Below, piece by piece: positions 1 to 5,556 of a stretch of DNA of 5,808 nucleotides. The stretch comes from PALSA-243 sp049522755. GTDB lineage: Bacteria; Acidobacteriota; Terriglobia; Bryobacterales; Bryobacteraceae. The DNA is taken from NCBI GenBank assembly GCA_049522755.1, contig JBEKNN010000442.1, positions 1 to 5,808 on the forward strand, read 5' to 3'. The notes beneath the pieces are model-generated. The model was not told the origin of the DNA and searched no databases. It worked only from the letters and a program-made list of their open reading frames with translations. The first letter of the stretch is position 1. The number at the start of each line of letters is the position of its first letter. Made by a program: the position numbers and the translations under genes.

Positions 1-579
1 TTCATGGAAAACACCCTCCTGCGCTTGGTGCAAAAGCAAACCCCCAACGCAAACCCTGTCCACCGGTTGGGCCGAGCCACCACCGGCATCGTCCTCTTCG
101 CCAAAACACCGCAGGCGGCCTCTAATCTATTCGCAAACTGGAACACACCCAAAATTCGAAAAATCTACCGGGCGCTGGCTCAAAACATTGCACAGCACGA
201 CGCCTACGAAATCCGCACACCCATCGGCCTCGTACCGCACCCGCTCATCGGTTCCGTGTGGGCCGCCAAACTAAGTGGCAAACCGTCAAAGTCATTGGCA
301 AAGGTAATCTCACGCACCACCAGCACCACAACATTTGAAGTAAGCCTAAATTCGGGCCGTCCTCATCAAATCAGAATCCATCTGGCATCCATCGGCCATC
401 CCCTGGTAGGCGATCCTCTGTACGGCTTAACCGGCCAGCCTCTTGAAAATCTCCCCGGCCTCCCCGGCGATGGAGGATATTTCCTGCACGCCCAATTTCT
501 GAAATTCCACCACCCCATCACCGGAGAACAAATCAATCTTGAGGCAGCTTTGCCGTCCGGATTCTCATTGCATCAGTAG
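1..579 (+). CDS. RluA-family RNA pseudouridine synthase, 5' end outside the window
   Basis: This enzyme family isomerises uridine to pseudouridine in rRNA or tRNA in the cytoplasm. The frame is open to the left edge, and the residues Phe-Met-Glu-Asn-Thr-Leu-Leu continue a typical family segment, so the ATG at 4 is probably an internal methionine and the true start lies upstream. Visible marks, counted from that methionine, are HRLGRATTG (20-28), YRAL (55-58), GRPHQIRIHL (118-127) and GHPLVGDPLYG (131-141), which is the canonical catalytic-core order. Any S4 RNA-binding domain would be outside the window. One key residue is odd: most RluA enzymes have HRLD, with the catalytic aspartate, and here it is HRLG. 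I recall an HRLG subgroup in plants and cyanobacteria, so this may be a subfamily trait rather than damage. The frame is otherwise intact to TAG at 577. Its lower GC and lysine/asparagine-rich codons differ from the genes to the right. No clear terminator follows. Confidence 0.9.
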   Translation, partial: FMENTLLRLVQKQTPNANPVHRLGRATTGIVLFAKTPQAASNLFANWNTPKIRKIYRALAQNIAQHDAYEIRTPIGLVPHPLIGSVWAAKLSGKPSKSLAKVISRTTSTTTFEVSLNSGRPHQIRIHLASIGHPLVGDPLYGLTGQPLENLPGLPGDGGYFLHAQFLKFHHPITGEQINLEAALPSGFSLHQ

Positions 580-704
580 GTTCACGGCGGGAATCAAATC
601 AGGGTGGCCGTTGAAACCTGCGCGATCCCGCCATCCCGAATCCTAACGAAGGGAGTTTTATTACACTCCGATAATGGGGTTAACGGAGCTCTGTACGAGT
701 GACG

Positions 705-735
705 CGTCGCTCGCCCGGAGCCGAGGCGAGCGGTG
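705..735. repeat. strong 8-11 bp hairpin
   Basis: CGCTCGCC (708-715) pairs perfectly with GGCGAGCG (725-732) around the nine-base loop CGGAGCCGA, and the stem extends outward by two G-U wobbles and one C-G pair to 705/735. There is no T-run on either side, so it is not a typical intrinsic terminator. The following GGTGAGAGCC (732-741) with a later GTTC resembles the distal half of a group II intron domain V, but the 34-base domain V fold is not cleanly formed. It may be an RNA-element stem or a remnant. Confidence 0.55.
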
Positions 736-839
736 AGAGCCGTATATCTGTTCAAGCTCATAGATTAGCGCGCCCCTGCGATCCGGAGGGCAACTGGTAA
801 CCCGTGGTCGTTCCCGATGGTCATCATCGCGCTCCGGAC

Positions 840-1020
840 TCCAATCCAGCGGGTGCAGCCCGGCGGCAGGGGAGATAACAGCGAGGGTGAGGGCTAGCCG
901 CGAAAGGCTGGCGTGTTACGGAAGTCGGTGGAATCGGCAAGATAGAAAATGCGCCCTCCTGAATTGCGAGGTTTCGCTCCCTAGTTCCTAGTAGAGCGGT
1001 CGAGAAAGCTGGTCTCGGGC
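840..1020 (+). ncRNA. candidate structured RNA, possibly group II intron domain I remnant
   Basis: Consecutive short stems appear on the plus strand: CTAGCC/GGCTGG (894-911) closing a GCGAAA loop; GTCGGT/ATCGGC (924-938) closing GGA, with two G-U pairs; GCGA/TCGC near 966; and CGAGA/TCTCG near 1002-1018. G-U wobbles that keep stems intact, and a purine-rich loop, are what an RNA fold would show, and the general look recalls the 5' part of bacterial group II introns. I see no reverse transcriptase frame, no secure GUGYG start and no complete domain V, so if it is an intron it is partial. The assignment is pattern memory, not a model match. Alternatives are another structured RNA or chance hairpins in GC-rich DNA. 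Confidence 0.28.
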
Positions 1021-1238
1021 GAATCGCGGTAGCCGACACAATTTTCGCGACTTGGCCGAATCAGTTCGCCGAGTTCGGGTGTGCAAGAAGTGCACCTCCC
1101 GGTTCTTGCTTCTTCCGCCTCGGGCTGCACAGCAGGCTTCGGAGCTTTCTGCGTGGTTGCCAGCCTTTTTCCCCATAAGCCCCTGAACTATGTTCCTGAC
1201 TACCGGTACAATTGACGGTTGTAACAGTTCAGTTGGGG

Positions 1239-1883
1239 CTATTTGGGCAATAGTGAGGTAATCTGCTTACGGCTACGATGACAAGCAATGGCGGCAGAGA
1301 GATAGGCCAGAACATTCAGGCGCTGCAGATCACAGGTTTCGGCGACGGTCAACAAGCGGACCGTGGCTAGCTCGCCATTGGCGCTGCGGTTGCCAAAGCA
1401 GATTTTGCGCCACTGCACGCCTGTGCGGAGCGCTCGTTCGGCGCTGTTGTTAGTGGGCTCCACGCCCTCGTGATCGAGAAAAGTAAACAGTCGCTGGTTG
1501 TGCTCGAACAGAGCCGTGGCAAGGTTGCGGACCTCGCGGTGGGAGCTGCCCAAATGCCGCTCGGCCAAGACGAAAATCCGCTTTTCGATCGGGATCGAAC
1601 GTAACACCAGTTGGCTTCGATCAATCTGGCCGCTGCGAAATTTGTGCCAGAGCCGGAATAGTCTGGCATGCTCGGCAAGCGCGTCGCGGCAGAATCGCTC
1701 CACCGCGCTGCTTTTGGTGAACTCCACAATCCCCAGCAGGTTGCGTTTCAGATGCGCCCAACAGAACTGTGCTTTGCCGGAGTGATATTTCAAGTACGCG
1801 CTGAAACGGTCGCTGCACAGGATGCCCTGGAAGACGGCTCCCAGCAGACGAATCAAGACTTCACTGCCGCGGGTGGCAGCCAC
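1239..1883 (-). pseudogene. IS66-family transposase, C-terminal half only
   Basis: IS66 transposases are DDE enzymes that move the element by cutting and joining DNA ends. The 214 residues match the second half of the catalytic domain: CSDRFSAY (23-30) with the second catalytic Asp at 25; CWAHLKRNLL (41-50), typical of the family; EGVEPTNNSAERALR (139-153) carrying the glutamate region; and a normal-looking C-terminus after LAYLSAAI. Full proteins are about 500 residues, so the N-terminal helix-turn-helix and zinc-finger part and the first catalytic Asp are missing. The nominal start is a GTG that corresponds to an internal valine in the family, so no real initiation site is present. No frameshift occurs within the fragment. 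Partner genes tnpA and tnpB of IS66 elements are absent. The upstream edge, near 1885, runs straight into an unrelated membrane protein gene, so the copy is immobile debris. Confidence 0.92.
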
Positions 1884-2185
1884 CGGAGAAGCCGCCCGAA
1901 GCGACTTCGCCAGATCACGGCAATAAGTGAGCCGATTGCACCGATCAAAACTACGAACTCTGGCCCTCGCATCTTCTCAATTCCAAACAACTCGTTAGCT
2001 TTCACGCTCTCAAGGAGGAGCAGCGCAACTGCAAGATAGAGCGAGAGATGCTTCCGATAACGAACTTCAGAGTTTTTTGCTCGCCACCAACGTCGCCAGT
2101 CCTTAGGATCGTAGAACAATTCTTCGTCCGGCTTGTCTGATCCGCCGTCGGTCGGGGTAATTTTCGGCGCTGACGCTTCACGCAT
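1853..2185 (-). CDS. small protein with two predicted membrane helices, C-terminus replaced
   Basis: I do not recognise a family. The 110-residue product has a charged, soluble N-terminus rich in Asp, Lys and Pro, then a tryptophan-rich basic patch (DWRRWWRAK, 29-37), a first hydrophobic helix (about 46-61, LSLYLAVALLLLES) and a second (about 76-92, FVVLIGAIGSLIAVIW), followed by basic residues. This suggests a small inner-membrane hairpin protein with both ends on the cytoplasmic side. ATG at 2185 is chosen because residues upstream are low-complexity Arg/Ser; an AGGAG lies 13 bases before it, which is rather far. The last few residues (LPPAAVKS) and the stop are supplied by IS66 sequence read in another frame, so the native C-terminus has been lost at the junction near 1870-1890. 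Function unknown. Confidence 0.5.
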   Translation of the reverse strand: MREASAPKITPTDGGSDKPDEELFYDPKDWRRWWRAKNSEVRYRKHLSLYLAVALLLLESVKANELFGIEKMRGPEFVVLIGAIGSLIAVIWRSRFGRLLRWLPPAAVKS

Positions 2186-2275
2186 ACGGGAAGTTGTGCT
2201 CCTGGCCCGGCGGCGATACCAGCAGCATTCCAGTGATCCTCTGCGACGACTGGTCGGAGGTCGGAGGTTCAAATA

Positions 2276-3108
2276 CAGGCGTTCCGATTGCTCGTGAATC
2301 GTTCGGCGGAATGGGCAGCGTGGGACGACGAACTCCTCGCGCTGGAGTCGCAGGAACTCAACGAAGCAGAGTTTGACCTCTCGCTTACACGCTTTGACCC
2401 GAAAGAGATCGACGATCTACTACTCGCGCCGGAGGACGACGACGCAGCCAACGCCGTCCCGCCGGTACCCGAGAACCCGGTGTCGCGTCCGGGAGACATG
2501 TGGCTGTGCGGTAAGCACCGCGTGCTTTGCGGCGACTCGACCAGCGCAGAAGCTGTGGCGCACCTTCTCGGCTACCGCAAGCCGCTCCTGATGGTCACCG
2601 ATCCGCCGTACGGAATTGAGCTCGACTCGGAATGGCGCGACCCGCGGGCCTGAACGGATGCGGGCCGGCCGAGTCGAGTTACATGAAGCATCGTACCGCG
2701 GGCCACACAGAAACTACGATCTCGGGCGACACGCGCGCCGACTGGTCTGAAGCCTTCGAGTTGGTGCCGAGCATTCAGATCGCTTACATCTGGCATGCGT
2801 CTTTATTCACTCGCGAGGTGCTGAACGGACTCCTTCGAATTGGATTTCTGTACCCGCAGCAGCTTATATGGAATAAAGGGCGAGCTGTCCTCACCAGGAC
2901 CCTGTACTGGTTTGCCCATGAGCCATGCTGGTTTGTGCGAAAAAAGAATGCGCCGTGGTACGGGAAGGCCAGGGAATACACGACGATCTGGGGTAGCCCT
3001 CTCCGAAGTTCATCATGGGCGGCTCGGACGGGGAGAAGTTCGACCACCCCACGCAAAAACCTGTCGATCTCATGCGGCGGCCAATCTTTGAATCACACAA
3101 AGCGCGGG
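2276..3108 (+). pseudogene. ParB-associated DNA methyltransferase, truncated at both ends and frameshifted
   Basis: The family couples an N-terminal ParB-like nuclease fold to an N4-cytosine or N6-adenine methyltransferase. Here only the linker and target-recognition part remain. The first frame has RFDPKEIDDLL, then GDMWLCGKHRVLCGDS and the catalytic DPPYGIELDSEW (motif IV) near 2605. About 2640 the frame drops by one base and continues with AGLNGCGPAESSYM, SGDTRADWSEAF and EPCWFVRKKNAPW. Near 2997 another base is missing before SPKFIMGGSDGEKFDHPTQKP, and near 3087 one extra T restores the frame for LNHTKRG. Homology then stops, so the cofactor-binding motif (usually DPFLGSGT) and the rest are gone. 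The ParB part before about 2276 is also absent. The enzyme cannot be functional as read. Such genes usually sit in mobile or phage-like islands of acidobacteria. If the indels are read errors, the two truncations still remain. Confidence 0.88.
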
Positions 3109-3117
3109 CAACCTTCG

Positions 3118-3137
3118 GCGCTCACCAAAAGTGACCC
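3118..3137. repeat. IS21-like terminal repeat remnant
   Basis: The sequence GCGCTCACCAAAAGTGACCC resembles the terminal repeats of IS21-family elements, whose ends characteristically contain GGGTCACTTTTGG followed by GAGCG. It lies about ten bases beyond the last methyltransferase-like codon. No istA or istB gene is present, and I see no second copy of the repeat in the window, so at most an eroded end or a scar of a former insertion remains. The assignment relies on recollection of the consensus. Confidence 0.33.
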
Positions 3138-3164
3138 AGTTCTGCGCTGCCGCCAGGAGATCGG

Positions 3165-3368
3165 CTATCGAAACAGAAATGGTCGCCGCCATGATCGCGC
3201 TCGCGGGCCGGGCTCGTTCGGAGGTGGCGCGGCCACCGTGAAGTCCTTGTGATCCACAACGGTTCCGTTGGCATCGACGACTTCCACGGAGATTACCGTC
3301 GGCTCGCCAACTACCGGAAGCAAGCGGGTTTCGAGATGTTCCAAACGCCGGATGAGGCTCGTTCTCAC
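3165..3368 (-). CDS. small LExRL-type hypothetical protein
   Basis: The product is 67 residues. It opens with an amphipathic helix carrying a heptad-like RRLEHLETRL (7-16), then a predicted beta strand (TVISVEVVDANGTVVDH, 24-40) and a proline-rich tail (AAPPPNEPGP). I recall similar small proteins in acidobacterial mobile islands, with no known function. Translation starts at GTG 3368; the GTGA there overlaps the TGA stop of the preceding minus-strand frame, a standard coupling arrangement. Residues after about 56 are Arg/Trp-rich and may be foreign sequence entered through a junction, so the native C-terminus could be altered. It shares its N-terminal pattern with the plus-strand genes at 3539 and 4941. 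Confidence 0.6.
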   Translation of the reverse strand: MRTSLIRRLEHLETRLLPVVGEPTVISVEVVDANGTVVDHKDFTVAAPPPNEPGPRARSWRRPFLFR

Positions 3369-3527
3369 TGTTCCGCCGTTTCAGCACGTCGCGATTCGGC
3401 ATAGCGTCGGGCGCGGTGCGTTCGCATGACCTCGGCCCACGTTGGATATCTACCATTCGCATGGACCAGGGGCTCTCGCAACGGCTCCACGCAGGGCCGC
3501 CCTTCCGCTTCTGCCCGGCGCCGCCGA
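3365..3527 (-). pseudogene. C-terminal remnant of the gene upstream of the LExRL protein
   Basis: The minus-strand frame ends with HANGRYPTWAEVMRTHRARR and a charged tail, finishing in TGA that overlaps the GTG of the next gene. The NGRYPTW-AEV-RxHRxRR pattern looks like a genuine protein C-terminus, and the four-base overlap suggests it was co-transcribed with its neighbour. Upstream of about 3527 the same frame is only the antisense of the plus-strand gene that begins at 3539, so the body of the protein is missing. I cannot name the family. Confidence 0.45.
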
Positions 3528-3538
3528 CCATGGTGGCC

Positions 3539-3794
3539 ATGAAGAACCTTGACAGACGGCTCGCCAGGCTTGATGACCGGCTGGCGCCGGACTTTGCCCA
3601 CGATCCGCGGCGGCGGCTACGGGTCGTCGTGTCAACCTGGGCAGCACGCTGAGCTTGGAGCGTCCACATGTCGGCGGACGCTCAGTGCGGACGGATTTCT
3701 AACCGAAATCGTGCGGCTCGATGGCACCCGCGGTGGCCTGACCGATGAGGAAATGGAGACGTTCGTCGAGACCTTCCCGATAGAGAGGATTTAG
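3539..3794 (+). pseudogene. small LExRL-type protein gene with two single-base deletions
   Basis: Read through three frames, the product is about 85 residues: MKNLDRRLARLDDRL, a basic stretch PRRRLRVVVS, then NLGSTLSLER in a second frame, then STCRRTLSADGFLTEIVRLD and GLTDEEMETFVETFPIERI in a third. Each segment follows naturally on the last, so single bases appear to be lost near 3632 and 3662. As written, translation from ATG 3539 stops at TGA 3650. The C-terminal half has an acidic helix (DEEMETFVETFP) after a strand-like segment. ATG 3539 is preferred over ATG 3530 because it aligns the helix with the other two LExRL proteins. No strong ribosome binding site is seen. An imperfect GTCGG/CCGAC stem (3800-3826), without a T-run, lies just after the stop. 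Function unknown; it may belong to the methyltransferase-linked mobile module. Confidence 0.7.
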
Positions 3795-4061
3795 TTTCAG
3801 TCGGCGGCGTTTAGCGCGCGTCCGACCGGAGATAGCTACCGATATTCACTCTTAACGCCGTCTAACAAGGGAAGCTCTGCGCTGTGCGGCGGCCCGTCAG
3901 GAGGGCCAGCGAATCCTGGGATTTCCTTGACAAGTTTTCGGCAGTGAGTCTCACCATCAACGACTGTTTCGTCGGGCATCGCAGCCAGCCTAGACGATTG
4001 CGAGGTACCTAGCGTTGACATCCTTGTCGTAGGGATCGTCGGCTCAAAAGCAACAGATCAG

Positions 4062-4301
4062 CTAAGCCTCATGTGCGACTGCTGAATGGCGCCGAACTGC
4101 CCAATACTTCTTCATTCGGACCGAGACCATCTGGCGCTCTTCGTCGCTCATCGACTTTCGTCCGCGCCGCATCCCGCTCTTCGGCATTAGCGGGATGTCC
4201 CCGCCGACCCCGCTCTGCAAATCTATGAGGGAAGCGATGACCCGCTGAAGTTTTTCCTTCTCAGCGTATAAGTCTTGAATCGTTTTATATAGATCAATCA
4301 C
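4062..4301 (-). CDS. small basic hypothetical protein with RRGRKSM and KKYWAxRR motifs
   Basis: The 79-residue product starts with a helix likely to form a coiled coil (DLYKTIQDLYAEKEKLQRVIASL, about 3-25; shown in two parts: DLYKTIQDLY and AEKEKLQRVIASL), followed by a flexible Gly/Pro linker and a basic C-terminal block, MRRGRKSMSDEERQMVS then RMKKYWAVRR. The RxGRKxM-S-EER-xVS-RMKKYWA signature recurs, as I recall, in short acidobacterial proteins and resembles a nucleic-acid-binding tail, but no function is established. The start is GTG 4301, with GGTGA three bases upstream, which is closer than usual. The frame is intact, unlike most neighbours. It is transcribed alone on this strand, with an AT-richer upstream region holding a 10-base direct repeat. 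Confidence 0.72.
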   Translation of the reverse strand: MIDLYKTIQDLYAEKEKLQRVIASLIDLQSGVGGDIPLMPKSGMRRGRKSMSDEERQMVSVRMKKYWAVRRHSAVAHEA

Positions 4302-4643
4302 AGCTCACCGTGATTTCTGTCCGCGCAGTCGGATGAGAGTGCGAACAAGTTAATATTACATCGGATGAGATGCGCAATTCTATGGCAAATTGGTACTACC
4401 TTAAAGCTTAGCGAGTACTTACAAGGTCTATCGGTCGGAACTACGGCAACAGTACTTCGGAACGGATTTTATTGCCGCCAGCCGTGGGAATCCCCGAATT
4501 CCCGGCCTACGATAGTACCGATAGTAACCAGCCCAAAATCCCTATAGAGCAAATGGGTTGCGGTTTTGGCGCGCCGGCGTGGGAAGGTAAGGTTCACCAT
4601 ATTTATGTGACGAGTTATACATCTTATAGGAGACTTAGGAAAA
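4302..4643. other. AT-richer intergenic stretch without a gene
   Basis: Nothing coding is supported here; frames from 4365 and 4472 have no recognisable features. The stretch separates the minus-strand gene ending at 4301 from plus-strand sequence and should hold their promoters. It contains a 10-base direct repeat (4329-4370) and a short tandem CGATAGTA (4510-4517 and 4519-4526). A possible plus-strand promoter is TTCACC near 4595 with TTATAC 16 bases later, followed by AGGAG near 4628. Confidence 0.45.
4329..4370. repeat. 10-base direct repeat upstream of the 4301 gene
   Basis: TCGGATGAGA occurs at 4329-4338 and 4361-4370, each followed closely by a TGCG. The centre-to-centre distance is 32 bases, about three helical turns, in the region where the promoter of the minus-strand gene would lie. 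It could be a pair of operator sites or a chance duplication. Confidence 0.4.
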
Positions 4644-4886
4644 ATGAGGGCGCGGCTCGTCCTGGCGGGGTTGCCCCTAACCCTGAACATACGGCGGGTC
4701 GCCACAGCCTGGGAGCCAACTGCACCGCAGCGCTCCTCCATTTCACGCGGACGGGCCGTCTGCGGCAACGTCTCGGCCTATAGATACGGCGGGGGCGCTC
4801 ATTTTCCGAGTGGCCGAAAAGATGATTGGGAATTCCGCGCCCGGTCTCGGCAGGACGCGGACATTGTGGTTCGTGACCATGAGTAA
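4644..4886 (+). CDS. weakly supported hypothetical ORF, 80 residues
   Basis: ATG 4644 has AGGA five bases upstream and a possible promoter before that, which is the best initiation context in this part. The product begins with a short hydrophobic stretch (RLVLAGLPLTLNI) and ends with a charged segment (SGRKDDWEFRARSRQDAD). I recognise no family, the middle is Arg/Ser-rich and the composition is that of random GC-rich DNA, so it may be noncoding. Confidence 0.22.
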   Translation: MRARLVLAGLPLTLNIRRVATAWEPTAPQRSSISRGRAVCGNVSAYRYGGGAHFPSGRKDDWEFRARSRQDADIVVRDHE

Positions 4887-4940
4887 CAGCGCGGTGTGCG
4901 CGATGTAACCCGACGCCGCGACAAACGGACAGCAACTGTA

Positions 4941-5294
4941 ATGAAGATTATCGAGAGTCGGCTGCGCAAGCTTGAGGATCGACTTGGGACCGGTGATGGC
5001 AAGCCGCGGATTCTACTCGTAGCGTGCAAAGCCGGCTAGGGACTGGCCCTCGATATGGATACGTGCGTTCAGATCCTTGATGAACTCGGATCGTTGCCTA
5101 CCGGTCCCGTCGGCCTGGTGAGCCTCCTCGGAATCCCGGAAGGCCTGGACGCGGGGCAAACGGAGCAGCGGTCCCAGCGATCTCCTCGCGTTCGGGTACC
5201 GGTACACTTGGTGGCGCCTGCGAGGACGCCTGGCGGTGAACCCAAATCTGTCGGGCCCAAATCTCCTGCGAACCCGCACGTGCCGGCGGAATAG
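4941..5294 (+). pseudogene. small LExRL-type protein gene with an in-frame amber codon
   Basis: The frame encodes MKIIESRLRKLEDRLG, then KPRILLVACKAG, is stopped by TAG at 5037-5039, and continues in the same frame with GLALDMDTCVQILDELG, SLPTGPVGLVSLLGIPEG and LDAGQTEQ. The sequence reads as one protein on both sides, and TAG is one substitution from TGG (Trp), which would give KAGWGLAL. The N-terminal helix matches the genes at 3165 and 3539. Plausible native sequence ends near 5170; the remaining residues to TAG 5292 are Pro/Arg-rich and probably come from another fragment. The ATG forms TAATG with a preceding TAA, but that upstream frame is too short to be a gene. No clear ribosome binding site is seen. 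A suppressor or recoding explanation is possible but less likely than a plain nonsense mutation in a decaying region. Confidence 0.7.
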
Positions 5295-5301
5295 CTGGCG
5301 A

Positions 5302-5325
5302 TATTGCCGAGTATACCGGGCAATA
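5302..5325. repeat. 7 bp inverted repeat
   Basis: TATTGCC (5302-5308) and GGCAATA (5319-5325) pair around a 10-base loop that itself holds GTATAC. It lies in the unexplained gap between the end of the LExRL-type gene and the kinase fragment, where gene homology on both sides has stopped. No T-run follows on either strand. Confidence 0.4.
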
Positions 5326-5340
5326 CCCGAGCGGGATGAC

Positions 5341-5556
5341 CAGCGATTGCAGGATCAGTTTTTCGGCGTCCGATGAAATAGCAGGCCGGAGGGCGGACGG
5401 TTTCACTCGAACTCCCGCGCGCTGCAATTCCGCAAGCTGAGCCGCATTCTCGGGCACGAACGGCTTCCGTCCCGTCAGCATCTCGTAGGCGATCACACCG
5501 AAAGCGTAGATGTCGGTTCCCGAGCTTGGCTGTCCGGACACTTGTTCAGGGGCCAT
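5341..5556 (-). pseudogene. serine/threonine protein kinase, internal fragment of the C-lobe
   Basis: The 72 codons correspond to the Hanks-type kinase C-lobe: MAPEQ (the APE motif that ends the activation segment), TDIYAFGVIAYEMLTG (the conserved Asp and Gly of subdomain IX), RKPF, and then LQRAGVRVKPSALRP and AEKLILQSL, a segment I associate with acidobacterial kinases. The ATP-binding N-lobe, the catalytic HRD loop and DFG are absent, and homology ends near 5341, before subdomain XI. In this frame it is fused directly to an S9 peptidase fragment upstream. The frame runs on to 5098, but that tail is unrelated sequence. As a 72-residue kinase piece it cannot be active. Confidence 0.85.

Larger units (their letters stand above)
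580..1238. other. 659-base stretch without a convincing protein gene
   Basis: No frame on either strand here gives a recognisable protein. The minus-strand frames at 824-1039 and 988-1176 are rich in Arg, Ser, Cys and Pro and look like antisense translations of structured DNA. The stretch does hold several stem-loops, listed separately, and a short weak hairpin GGAGT/ACTCC at 652-669 downstream of the pseudouridine synthase gene. GTGCA/TGCAC (1081-1095) is another small inverted repeat. The last 50 bases should include the right flank of the truncated IS66 copy, but I cannot identify a terminal inverted repeat with certainty. Confidence 0.6.

Noticed and set aside
824..1176. two minus-strand frames opposite the hairpin region
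   Set aside because: Low-quality Arg/Ser/Cys-rich translations with no motif; better explained as the antisense of a structured element.
2252..2274. tRNA-like 3' segment (AGGTC, GGAGG, TTCAAAT)
   Set aside because: The variable loop, T-stem 5' strand and T-loop look canonical, but the T-stem 3' strand is not present (ACAGG follows), the preceding anticodon stem does not pair, and there is no D-arm. The likeness arises partly from a tandem GGTCGGA repeat. At most a truncated remnant.
3070..3669. 199-residue minus-strand frame spanning several fragments
   Set aside because: It crosses at least three different gene fragments and is antisense to methyltransferase and LExRL-type sequence, so its length is a by-product of high GC.
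3800..3826. possible terminator after the gene ending at 3794
   Set aside because: The GTCGG/CCGAC stem has a poorly paired interior and no T-run, so it cannot be called an intrinsic terminator.
3836..4021. minus-strand frame of 61 residues with ATG start
   Set aside because: No recognisable motif, no ribosome binding site at a proper distance, and a composition not clearly protein-like; the span may be intergenic. A GGCCC/GGGCC hairpin (3891-3907) lies inside it.
4472..4783. 103-residue plus-strand frame
   Set aside because: It crosses an AT-rich stretch with promoter-like sequence and has no family resemblance; the start has no ribosome binding site.
5241..5264. short direct repeat CCCAAATCT at 15-base spacing
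   Set aside because: Only two copies of nine bases with no further periodicity, so not a CRISPR or iteron array.
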